Below the pieces are notes generated by a model. It made no database searches, had not been told where the DNA came from, and saw only the letters and a list, made by a program, of their open reading frames with translations. A stretch of 32,378 nt of DNA, taken from NCBI RefSeq assembly GCF_000373925.1, contig NZ_KB892787.1:13547-45924 (forward strand), in the 5' to 3' direction. The DNA is from Actinopolymorpha alba DSM 45243. Lineage in GTDB: Bacteria; Actinomycetota; Actinomycetes; Propionibacteriales; Actinopolymorphaceae. This document shows, one piece after another, positions 13,977 through 21,582 of this stretch. Numbering within the stretch: the stretch's first letter is position 1; every line of letters starts with the position of its first letter. A program made the translations under genes and the position numbers.

Positions 13977-16081
13977 AAGGGATTCCCTCTCGAGTTCGGG
14001 ACCGGCGACGCGAACCGCCGGCGGGCAAGATGCGTGGCGACGGCGACGACGAGGAGCAGGACACCGAGGCCGATCGTGAGCGGTTTCAGGTACAGAAGCA
14101 GGAGGGCCGCGGCGAACGCAAGCACCCGCTCCGCGGCGTGTGCGGGCCCCACGATCCACCCGCCGGTAGCGACGGCGAGCGCGGCCACCGCGACCACGGA
14201 GACCAAGGTGGCCCAGGCGATCCCGACCAGCGGCCCCTGCGCGAGGAGGAACGAACCGTTGTCGGTAAGGACGAACGCGAACGGCACAAGGAACGCCGGC
14301 AGCGCGTACTTCCAGGTCGCCCACATCGTCCGCATCGGGTTTCCACCGGTGATCGCGGCAGCGGCGACCGCGGCCAGCGCCGTCGGCGGGCTCACCTCCG
14401 ACAGGACGGCGTAGTAGAAGACGAACATGTACGCCTCAGGCCGGCTGACCCCGAGTTCGACCAGGGCCGGGGTGATGATCACCGACGCGATGATGAACGA
14501 CGCCGTGACCGGAACCGCGAGGCCGAGCACCGCCACCGCGACCGCCGCGAACAGCGCCGTGAGGAGGAGTACCAGCACCGGGTTGTCGCCGACCACACTC
14601 GCCGCGTCCACGATGATCGATGCCAGGTTGAGCCCGAGCCCGGTGAGCGTCACCACCGCGACGATGATGCCGGCCGCCGCACAGACCGCCGCGACCGGCA
14701 ACACGCTCCGCGTTCCTGCCGCGAGCGCCTCGAGCAGCCGCTTCGGCGTCATCCGGTGTGCCGGATCCAGGAACGAGAACACGAACTGCAGGATCGTCGC
14801 GAACACCACGGCCTTGAACGGCGGAATGTCCAGCGCCATAAAGATGACGATCAGGAAGAGCGACAAAAAGTGATACCCGAATCGGCGGAACAATCGCCAC
14901 GGTGACCCACTCGCGATCTCGACCGGCCTGGCGCCCTGCTTTCGCGCGTCGATCTCGATCGCGAGGATGATCCCGACGTAATAGAGAATCGTCGGGATGA
15001 TCGCGTAGACCAGCACCGTGAGATAGCTGGTCCGCAGGAGTTCGGCGATGATGAACGCCGCCGCGCCCAGGGTCGGCGGTGACAGGATCGCACCGATGCC
15101 CGCCGCCGCGAGCACGCCGCCGGCCTGTTCCTTCGGATAGCCCGCCCGCCGCAGAATGGGCCAGGCCACCGAGCCGAGGCTGACCGCGGTCGCCGTACCC
15201 GATCCCGACACCGTGCCGAGCAGGAAACCCGCGAGCGTGACCGTACGCCCGGGCGCCGTCCGCGAGCCCGGGCCGCGGGTGCCCGATGCGGTTTTCTTTC
15301 CCCGCATGAGGGCGAACGACAGATCGATGAAGAACTTCCCCGCTCCCGACATGTCGAGGACCGCGCCGTAGATCGTGAACAACACGATGTAGGTCGCGGC
15401 CACACTCAGGGGAGTGCCGTAGAAGCCGCTGGTTCCCATAAAGAACTGCGGCACGATCTCGTCGATGTTGAAGCCGACGTGGGCGAGCGACCAGTCGACG
15501 GGCAGATAGCCGCCGTAATAGGCGTACGCGAAAAATGCCAGGCAGATCGCCGGCAACCACCATCCGGTCGTCCGCCGGCACGCCTCCAGGACCAGGAGGG
15601 TAAGGATCAGCCCGACCACGAGGTCGAGGGTGGTCGGCGTCTGGCGGCGTTCGAGGAACCCGTCGAACCCAACCAGCGGATAGGCGGCGGCCGCCAGCGA
15701 GACCGCGGCGAGCGCCCAGTCGAGCCAGCCGGGGTTGTCGTGCGCCGCGGTCGCCTCGCCGTTGCCCGTCCGCGTACGCCGACGAAACCCTGACCGGTAC
15801 GACAGAAACGTCAACGGCAGCGTGACGGCGAGGAAGAGCGTGAGGAAGTACTGCGTGCCTTTCGCCAATGGTTCGAAGACCAGATAGAGCACGACCACGC
15901 TGAGCAGACCGCACACCACGGTGACGCCGAGGGCGACTGGACCCGAGAGCCGCCGGGCCGGGCGTTCCTCGTCGTACTCCGCGAGGATCTGCTCGACGTC
16001 AGGGTTCTCCGCGACGCCCGGCGGATCCGACCCGCGCTGGGCAGCATCCTGCGCGCTATCCGGGTGATCAGCGGTTGCCAT
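13973..16081 (-). CDS. TRAP transporter fused permease (small plus large subunits)
   Basis: A 702-aa membrane protein. After about 45 polar residues, roughly four hydrophobic segments correspond to the fused DctQ-like subunit, and the remaining dozen or so form the DctM-like large subunit. Markers include GRTVTLAGFLLGTVSGSGTA, SLGSVAWPILRRAGYPKEQA, GVLAAAGIGAILSPPTLGAA and MFVFYYAVLSEVSPPTALAA. These are typical of TAXI-associated fused TRAP permeases, which import organic acids using an ion gradient. ATG 16081 has GGGGAGAG 8 nt upstream. The downstream gene is its binding protein. The divergent FAD oxidase starts only 16 bp away, so the two share a promoter region and possibly a substrate pathway. 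Confidence 0.95.
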   Translation of the reverse strand: MATADHPDSAQDAAQRGSDPPGVAENPDVEQILAEYDEERPARRLSGPVALGVTVVCGLLSVVVLYLVFEPLAKGTQYFLTLFLAVTLPLTFLSYRSGFRRRTRTGNGEATAAHDNPGWLDWALAAVSLAAAAYPLVGFDGFLERRQTPTTLDLVVGLILTLLVLEACRRTTGWWLPAICLAFFAYAYYGGYLPVDWSLAHVGFNIDEIVPQFFMGTSGFYGTPLSVAATYIVLFTIYGAVLDMSGAGKFFIDLSFALMRGKKTASGTRGPGSRTAPGRTVTLAGFLLGTVSGSGTATAVSLGSVAWPILRRAGYPKEQAGGVLAAAGIGAILSPPTLGAAAFIIAELLRTSYLTVLVYAIIPTILYYVGIILAIEIDARKQGARPVEIASGSPWRLFRRFGYHFLSLFLIVIFMALDIPPFKAVVFATILQFVFSFLDPAHRMTPKRLLEALAAGTRSVLPVAAVCAAAGIIVAVVTLTGLGLNLASIIVDAASVVGDNPVLVLLLTALFAAVAVAVLGLAVPVTASFIIASVIITPALVELGVSRPEAYMFVFYYAVLSEVSPPTALAAVAAAAITGGNPMRTMWATWKYALPAFLVPFAFVLTDNGSFLLAQGPLVGIAWATLVSVVAVAALAVATGGWIVGPAHAAERVLAFAAALLLLYLKPLTIGLGVLLLVVAVATHLARRRFASPVPNSRGNPL

Positions 16082-16097
16082 ATGTCACGCTCTCCCC

Positions 16098-17783
16098 ATG
16101 GACGAGCTTGCACACGCAGGACTAGGTGCCCGCCCGTTTTCCCGGTGGGCGGGACGAGAGCACGATGTGGTGCCGTCGAACCGCGTCCTAGTGTGGCTTG
16201 CACAGCGCCTTGGTGAGCTGACGCCACAGCCGGCCGTGCCGGTCTCGGTCATTCCTGTCCCACCAAGCGGGCTACCGCGCGCGGCGGCGGAGGCGCTCCG
16301 CGACGCCGTCGGTGGGGAGTACGTCGACGAGGATCCAACGGCCCGGCTGGCCCACGCGGGCGGGCAGTCGTACTCCGACCTGCTCCGCCGCCGGCTCGGC
16401 CACCACGTCGTCGTACCCGACGCGATCGTGTGGCCGGCCACCCACGACGAGGTGGCCGCGATCCTGGCCGTTGCGAGCGACCACGGGATCGCGGTCATAC
16501 CGTACGGCGGCGGCACCAGCGTTGTCGGCGGAGTCGAGCCGCAGCGGGGGCAGCACGAGGCTGTGGTCACGCTGGACCTGTCCCGGATGGACCGGCTGCT
16601 CGCGGTCGACGAGGTGTCGCGGACCGCGACGTTCCAGCCCGGCGTCACCGGCCCGCGCGCCGAGGCGCTGCTCACCGGCAGCCGCCTCACCGTCGGCCAC
16701 GTACCCCAGAGCTTCGAGCGCGCGACGCTCGGCGGCTACGTGGCGACCCGCTCCGCCGGGCAGGCGTCCACGGGATATGGCCGGATCGACGACATGGTGG
16801 TGGCGCTGCGGGTCGCGACGCCGGTGGGCGAGCTCCGCCTCGGTACGGGTACGCCGAACGCCGCCGGGCCCGACCTGCGCGCCCTCTTCACCGGCTCCGA
16901 AGGCACGCTCGGAGTCCTCACGGAGCTGACTCTCCGGGTCCGGCCGGTACCCGCCGCGCGGAAGTACGAGATGTGGGCCTTCCCGGCGTTCGAACGCGGG
17001 CTCGACGTGATCCGCATGCTGGTCCAGGACGGCATGGTGCCCGATGTCATACGGCTGTCGGACGAGGAGGAGACGGAGGCGACGCTCGCGCTGCAGGGCG
17101 CGAAGGGCCGGGCCGCCGGGCTGTTCGCCCGGATGCGCGGTGCCCGGACCCCGGCGTTCTGCGTCCTCGGGTGGGAAGGCAGCGCTGACGCGGTACGCCG
17201 GCGCCGGCGGCTCGTCCTGCCCGCCCTGCAGAAGTCCGGCGCCGTGTGGATCGGGGGGCGCGCGGGTGAGGCGTGGCGGCGGCACCGGTTCTCCGGGCCG
17301 CACCAGCGGGACGCCCTGCTGGATGCCGGCCTCCTCGTGGAGACCGTCGAGACGGCGACCAGCTGGTCGCGGCTCCGGGAGTTGTACGCCGCCGTCCGCC
17401 GGGCCCTTCGCGACACACTGGCCAGCCACGGGACCCCCTCGCTGGTCCTGTGCCATGTGTCGCACATCTACCCGACCGGCGCGTCGCTCTACTTCACTGT
17501 GCTCGCCCGCCAGTTGCCCGGCGCCGAGGCGGCGGTCGAACAATGGGAGCGGGCCAAGGCGGCCGCCAACGCCGCGATCACGGCCGCTGGCGCGACGATC
17601 AGCCACCACCACGCGGTCGGCCGGGCCCATGCGCCCTATCTCGAGGCCGAGGTGGGCGTCGCGGGCGTCGCCGTACTCTCCGCGGTGAAGTCAGCGCTCG
17701 ACCCGCGCGGAATCCTCAATCCGGGTGCCCTTATCCCGCCGCCGATCCCGGCTCAGCGCACCCACGCGTCGGTACGCCCGTAA
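16098..17783 (+). CDS. FAD-binding oxidase (alkyl-dihydroxyacetonephosphate-synthase-like)
   Basis: A 561-aa flavoprotein of the FAD_binding_4/FAD-oxidase_C (VAO/PCMH) group. Residues about 105-290 hold the FAD site: VVPDAIVWPATHDEVAAIL, IPYGGGTSVVGGVEP, RSAGQASTGYGRIDDMVV and LFTGSEGTLGVLTELTLRV. The C-terminal half ends in TISHHHAVGRAHAPYL and LDPRGILNPG, the arrangement seen in alkylglycerone-phosphate synthases and related dehydrogenases. ATG 16098 has no ribosome binding site, since only 16 bp separate it from the divergent TRAP start; it may be leaderless. Its last 53 nt overlap the end of the convergent aldo/keto reductase. The true substrate is uncertain. Confidence 0.88.
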   Translation: MDELAHAGLGARPFSRWAGREHDVVPSNRVLVWLAQRLGELTPQPAVPVSVIPVPPSGLPRAAAEALRDAVGGEYVDEDPTARLAHAGGQSYSDLLRRRLGHHVVVPDAIVWPATHDEVAAILAVASDHGIAVIPYGGGTSVVGGVEPQRGQHEAVVTLDLSRMDRLLAVDEVSRTATFQPGVTGPRAEALLTGSRLTVGHVPQSFERATLGGYVATRSAGQASTGYGRIDDMVVALRVATPVGELRLGTGTPNAAGPDLRALFTGSEGTLGVLTELTLRVRPVPAARKYEMWAFPAFERGLDVIRMLVQDGMVPDVIRLSDEEETEATLALQGAKGRAAGLFARMRGARTPAFCVLGWEGSADAVRRRRRLVLPALQKSGAVWIGGRAGEAWRRHRFSGPHQRDALLDAGLLVETVETATSWSRLRELYAAVRRALRDTLASHGTPSLVLCHVSHIYPTGASLYFTVLARQLPGAEAAVEQWERAKAAANAAITAAGATISHHHAVGRAHAPYLEAEVGVAGVAVLSAVKSALDPRGILNPGALIPPPIPAQRTHASVRP

Positions 17784-18816
17784 GCGGTAGTGGTGGATTG
17801 AGGCGCGCAAAGCCCTCCTGACGCTGGTAAGGGAAGTACGGGTAGGGCGCCGTGCGGATGCTCGCCGCGTCGAGTTTCGCCACCTGCTCTGGCGTCAGGC
17901 CCCACCCGACGGCGCCGAGGTTCTGGCGGAGTTGCGCCTCGTCGCGGGCGCCAATGATCACCGATGCCACGGTCGGCCGCCGCAGCAGCCAGTTGAGCGC
18001 GATCTGTGGAACGGCCCTGCCGGTCTCGTCCGCGATCTCGTCGAGGACATCGACGATCCGGTAAAGGTGTTCGTCGTCCACCGGCGGGCCATAGCCGGCG
18101 GTTTGGTGCAGGCGGCTCTGGGCCGGCAGCGGCTGACCTCGACGCACCTTGCCGGTCAGCCTCCCCCAACCAAGCGGGCTCCATACGACCGCACCGACGC
18201 CCTGGTCGAGACCGAGCGGCATGAGGTCCCATTCGTAGTCCCGGCCGACGAGTGAGTAGTAGACCTGGTGTGCGACGTAACGCGGATAGCCATACGTCTC
18301 CGCGATCGCGAGCGACTTCATGAGCTGCCAGCCGGCGAAGTTGGAGACGCCGACGTAGCGAACCTTCCCCGCGCGGACGAGATCGTTGAGGGCGGACAGC
18401 ACTTCTGCGATCGGCGTTCCAGCGTCGAAGGCGTGCAGTTGAAAGAGGTCGATGTAGTCAGTGCCGAGTCGGCGGAGCGCGTCTTCACATGCCCTGATCA
18501 GGCGGGAACGCGACGAGCCGGCGTCGTTGGGCCCGTCGCCCATCGGCAGGCTGGTCTTGGTGGAGAGGATCACCTGGTCCCGGCGGCCCTTGATGGCCTC
18601 GCCAAGCACTTCCTCCGATGCCCCGTCCGAATAGACGTCAGCGGTGTCGAACATCGTGACGCCTGCATCCAGACAGATGTCCACCAGGCGGCGCGCCTGC
18701 CTGGCGTCGGTGTCGCCCCAGGCACCGAACAACGGCCCCCGGCCACCGAAGGTGCCAGCTCCGAAGGACAGTGCGGGCACCTTGAGCCCAGATGCGCCCA
18801 ACTGTCTGAATTCCAT
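17731..18816 (-). CDS. Aldo/keto reductase
   Basis: A 361-aa NADPH-dependent aldo/keto reductase of the AKR11/12-like group. The start MEFRQLGASGLKVPALSFGA is canonical. FDTADVYSDGASEEVLGEAI contains the catalytic Asp and Tyr, VILSTKTSL the catalytic Lys region, and YIDLFQLHAFD the catalytic His. The coenzyme site is at VASVIIGARDEAQLRQNLGA. Homologues usually stop close to RLNPPL; here about 18 extra residues follow (PLTGVPTRGCAEPGSAAG), read antisense to the end of the FAD oxidase, so the old stop was probably lost. ATG 18816 has AAGGAG upstream. It is divergent from the TetR gene, its likely regulator. Confidence 0.94.
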   Translation of the reverse strand: MEFRQLGASGLKVPALSFGAGTFGGRGPLFGAWGDTDARQARRLVDICLDAGVTMFDTADVYSDGASEEVLGEAIKGRRDQVILSTKTSLPMGDGPNDAGSSRSRLIRACEDALRRLGTDYIDLFQLHAFDAGTPIAEVLSALNDLVRAGKVRYVGVSNFAGWQLMKSLAIAETYGYPRYVAHQVYYSLVGRDYEWDLMPLGLDQGVGAVVWSPLGWGRLTGKVRRGQPLPAQSRLHQTAGYGPPVDDEHLYRIVDVLDEIADETGRAVPQIALNWLLRRPTVASVIIGARDEAQLRQNLGAVGWGLTPEQVAKLDAASIRTAPYPYFPYQRQEGFARLNPPLPLTGVPTRGCAEPGSAAG

Positions 18817-18857
18817 GTCTGTCCGCTCCTTTGGAGGTCGTGGTGGTGGGTCGGGTT

Positions 18858-18935
18858 CTTAACGGTTCCGCAGCTCCGTTTAAGATGGGAGTGACCATAA
18901 CAGAGACTGAGGAGTTAACGAAACTGGAGGACCGT
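18858..18935. promoter_or_regulatory. Divergent promoter/operator region, aldo/keto reductase and TetR
   Basis: The gap carries CTTAACGG...CCGTTTAAG (about 18858-18884) and a wider CCATAAC (18895-18901) / GTTATGG pair ending at the TetR start, with GTTAAC between. These A/T-rich symmetric elements in a G/C-rich gap fit TetR operators, but the exact site is not certain. Confidence 0.4.
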
Positions 18936-18936
18936 T

Positions 18937-19587
18937 ATGGACCCTGAGGGAAGTGCCGGGCCGGGCACCGTGCGGCCGGGCGGCCGGACTGCGCGGGTGC
19001 GCGCCGCGGTGCTCCGAGCAGCTGAGGACGCGCTGGCGGAGCAGGGCTTCGCGAGCCTCGACCTCGCCGACATCGCGCGGCGCGCCGACGTGGGCAGGAC
19101 GACCGTCTACCGCCGCTGGGGAACGCTGCACAACCTCCTGTCCGACCTCCTCAGGGACATGGCTGAGCAGTCCCTGCCGCGTACCAACACGGGCTCCCTG
19201 GTGGGCGACCTGACGGCCAACGCCAAGCTCGTTCGGCGTACGCTGACCGACCCACGCCAGGGCGCGTTGTTCAAGGCGCTCATCGCGGCCGCCACCTGTG
19301 ACACCCGCACGGCCGAGGCCCTTCAGCGCTTCTACGACGCTCGCATCAAGGAGTGGGCGCCGTGCGTACAACGGGCGATCGACCGGGGAGAGGTACCCGA
19401 AGGGACGGACACCCACGAGGTGATCCGCGCCGTCTCCGCGCCGCTCTACTACCGCCTCCTGATCAGCGGCGATCCCCTCGACAGGACCACTGCGGAACGC
19501 GCCGCCGAAGCTGCCGCGGCCGCGGCCAGCGCGGGAGCCTTCGTGCGGGCGAACCGACGCCGGGAACAGCGGGACGACCGTGGGTAG
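18937..19587 (+). CDS. TetR-family transcriptional regulator
   Basis: A 216-aa protein. Residues 18-66 are a TetR_N HTH (RVRAAVLRAAEDALAEQGFA, LDLADIARRADVGRTTVYRR, WGTLHNLL). The C-terminal part is helical (TetR_C_16/AefR-like), with ALYYRLLISGDPLD and an Ala-rich final helix. ATG 18937 has GGAGG about 8 nt upstream. It is divergent from the aldo/keto reductase and 155 bp before the LLM-class oxidoreductase on its own strand, so it may control both redox genes. The inducer is unknown. Confidence 0.92.
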   Translation: MDPEGSAGPGTVRPGGRTARVRAAVLRAAEDALAEQGFASLDLADIARRADVGRTTVYRRWGTLHNLLSDLLRDMAEQSLPRTNTGSLVGDLTANAKLVRRTLTDPRQGALFKALIAAATCDTRTAEALQRFYDARIKEWAPCVQRAIDRGEVPEGTDTHEVIRAVSAPLYYRLLISGDPLDRTTAERAAEAAAAAASAGAFVRANRRREQRDDRG

Positions 19588-19742
19588 GTAGCCGGATGTG
19601 TACGTCGGTTGATGTAGACGCGGGCTCGCCGATGACGCCTGCCGACGTACGCCAGATCGCGCCAGTCGACCGATGACCGCGGACCCCTGTCGCCGCGATC
19701 CTGGGACCTGACCGCGCACTCGTACGCACAAAGGGAGCCCCG

Positions 19743-20636
19743 ATGTCCACACGTCCGTTCCGCTTCGGCATCGTCGCCGGGCTGGCGACCACCGGGGATG
19801 CATGGGCCGCCACAGCCCGCCGCGCCGAGGAACTCGGCTACTCGACCCTGCTGGCGCCGGACACGCTCTGGACGCTGTCGCCGTCCCCTGCCCTCGTAGC
19901 CGCGGCGTCAGCGACCCGCACGCTCCGGGTCGGCACCTTCGTCCTCAACACCCCGGTCCGCTCTCCGGCTGCGGTCGCACACGAGACCGCCAGTGTGGAC
20001 CTGCTGACCAACGGCCGCTTCGAGTTGGGCCTGGGCGCCGGCCGGCCGGGCGGGGAGAAGGACGCCGAACGCCTCGGGACCTCCTTTGGTACGCCAGGCG
20101 AACGCGTCCGCCATCTGGCCGAGACGATCCGCACGGTCAAGGAAACCCTCGACAAGGGCGACGAGAACGCAGCGGGCGGCCCTTCGAAGCCTTCGGGCCC
20201 CAGCGAACTCCGCCCCGTCCAACGCCCGTACCCGCCGATCCTCGTCGCCGGCGCCGGGCGGCGGATCCTTGAACTCGCCGCACGGGAAGCCGACATCGTG
20301 GCGATCGGCCTGGGTCCGCAGGCGACGGAGTACGACCTGGCCACGAAGGTCGGCGAGCTACGCGACATCGCTGGCGACCGCTTCGACCGGCTCGAACTCA
20401 GCATGAACCTCGCCGGCGTGGGCGAGAACCTCCCGGCATGGATGGCGAAGCAGCTCGGGACCGACCCCAGCGACCTTGTGGCAAAGGGTTCCGCCGCCAT
20501 CCTCACCGGGTCGCCCGCCGAAATGGCGGACACGCTGCTCAGGCGCCGCGATGCGCTCGGCATCTCCTACATCTCGGTGAACGGCATGTTCATGGACCAG
20601 CTCGCCCCCGTCGTCGAGCGACTCGCCGGCCGGTAG
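19743..20636 (+). CDS. LLM-class (F420-dependent type) oxidoreductase
   Basis: A 297-aa TIM-barrel protein of the luciferase-like monooxygenase family. It starts RPFRFGIVAGLATTGDAWAA, then ARRAEELGYSTLLAPDTLWT, LRVGTFVLNTPVRSPAAVAH, LLTNGRFELGLGAGRPGGEK (the diagnostic cofactor loop), RPYPPILVAGAGRRILELAA and ADIVAIG. Actinobacterial members mostly use coenzyme F420, though FMN use cannot be excluded. AAAGGGAGC lies about 7 nt before ATG 19743. The substrate is unknown. It follows the TetR regulator on the same strand and is followed by a strong hairpin. Confidence 0.92.
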   Translation: MSTRPFRFGIVAGLATTGDAWAATARRAEELGYSTLLAPDTLWTLSPSPALVAAASATRTLRVGTFVLNTPVRSPAAVAHETASVDLLTNGRFELGLGAGRPGGEKDAERLGTSFGTPGERVRHLAETIRTVKETLDKGDENAAGGPSKPSGPSELRPVQRPYPPILVAGAGRRILELAAREADIVAIGLGPQATEYDLATKVGELRDIAGDRFDRLELSMNLAGVGENLPAWMAKQLGTDPSDLVAKGSAAILTGSPAEMADTLLRRRDALGISYISVNGMFMDQLAPVVERLAGR

Positions 20637-20658
20637 CCGCCGCGCTACCCCCGCGCCT

Positions 20659-20722
20659 CCGTGATCATGTCCGTGATCATGAAGGGTTTCGGGACGTATA
20701 GCCCTTTCTGGCTTCATGATCA
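20659..20722 (+). terminator. Terminator-like hairpin after the LLM oxidoreductase
   Basis: TGATCATGAAG (20674-20684) pairs with CTTCATGATCA (20712-20722), with an inner AAGGG/CCCTT stem. CCGTGATCATG occurs twice in tandem at 20659 and 20672, so the left arm exists in two registers. Confidence 0.55.
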
Positions 20723-20780
20723 TGGGCCCTCAGGTTGTTGGGCAGCGTGCCGTGGCCGGTACAGGCGCCGTGATGCTTGC

Positions 20781-20841
20781 CGTTTGGGTCGGGGGCACAC
20801 TTGTACGGCTCTATTGGCCAAGGGGCCCCCGACCCAAAACG
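20781..20841. repeat. Long hairpin with conserved loop, copy 1
   Basis: CGTTTGGGTCGGGGGC (20781-20796) pairs with GCCCCCGACCCAAAACG (20825-20841), with one bulged base. The loop contains CTTGTACGGCTCTATTGGCC, identical to copy 2 at 24851-24903. The inner stem has a C/A mismatch here that is paired in copy 2. The conserved loop argues for more than a simple terminator. Confidence 0.8.
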
Positions 20842-20926
20842 ATGGCCCTGCCGGCCGCCGGATGCCCTTGTTTCGTTGGGCTTTCGGGGCCGGGGAGTTG
20901 TCGGTGGTCGCCGCTAGTGTTCGGGC

Positions 20927-21234
20927 ATGGATTCGACCTCGGCGGACACGGGCCGGCACCCGTTCTCGGTGCTGGTCGAGCGGATACGTGCCCGTCTCGA
21001 CGAGGAGTCCGGTGCACTGTTGTGGTCGGTTCCCGGCCAGGAACTTTCCGACCTGCTCGTCAGTCTTGAAGCTGCCTCGCCAACGGCACCCTCCTGTGCG
21101 GCTACCACCACCGCCTCATCCACCAAGGAACCTGGCAAGTCCGCATGGCAGCGGATGGCGTACCCGAATTCATCCCACCCGAATGGATCGACCAACAACG
21201 CAACCCCATCCGCAACCAACGCCTCCGAACCTGA
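20927..21234 (+). pseudogene. DUF222/HNH endonuclease (13E12 repeat family) collapsed remnant
   Basis: ATG 20927 opens a typical N-terminus (HPFSVLVERIRARLDEESGA then LLWSVPGQELSDLLVSLEA). At about 21075 the sequence jumps, in another frame, to the end of an HNH domain (LANGTLLCGYHHRLIHQGTW then QVRMAADGVPEFIPPEWIDQ), stopping at 21234. The roughly 300-residue middle, including most of DUF222 and the first half of HNH, is gone, and the junction is out of frame. These proteins are multi-copy in actinobacteria and resemble homing-type nucleases. Confidence 0.75.
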
Positions 21235-21582
21235 CAGGCCAGGAGCAGCAGAGCACCACCGAGCCGCTGACTGATGGCGTTCGGACACCAGCACAGCCGC
21301 CCGCATCTCCGCCGTCCCTGGGTAGGACCTTGGTCCCCAACCTCATCGGGTGCTCATCTCCGGTCGATCGGCGCACCAGCTGATGAACGGCGCAGCGCCG
21401 GCTTAGGTATGGCCTGGTCCGTACCAGCGGAGTAGCCTTGCGGTTGATCTGGTCTTGCCAGGACAGCTGCTTGCAATCCTTTGCAGCCGATCCGCAAGAA
21501 CACATCGGACAGCCCTTTCCGGTGATTGTGGTCAGGACTTCAGTCATGCCGGATCGGCTTGTGTCCCACCTACGGTGACCGC
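21235..21582. other. Gap before pckG, no gene supported
   Basis: No family is recognisable on either strand. It should contain the promoter of the PEP carboxykinase gene. A minus-strand open frame runs through it but looks like a non-coding reading. Confidence 0.4.

Noticed and set aside
12630-14905. Long plus-strand open frames opposite the TRAP genes
   Set aside because: Their translations are Arg/His/Asp-rich low-complexity readings of the antisense strand, while the minus strand shows clear TAXI and TRAP motifs.
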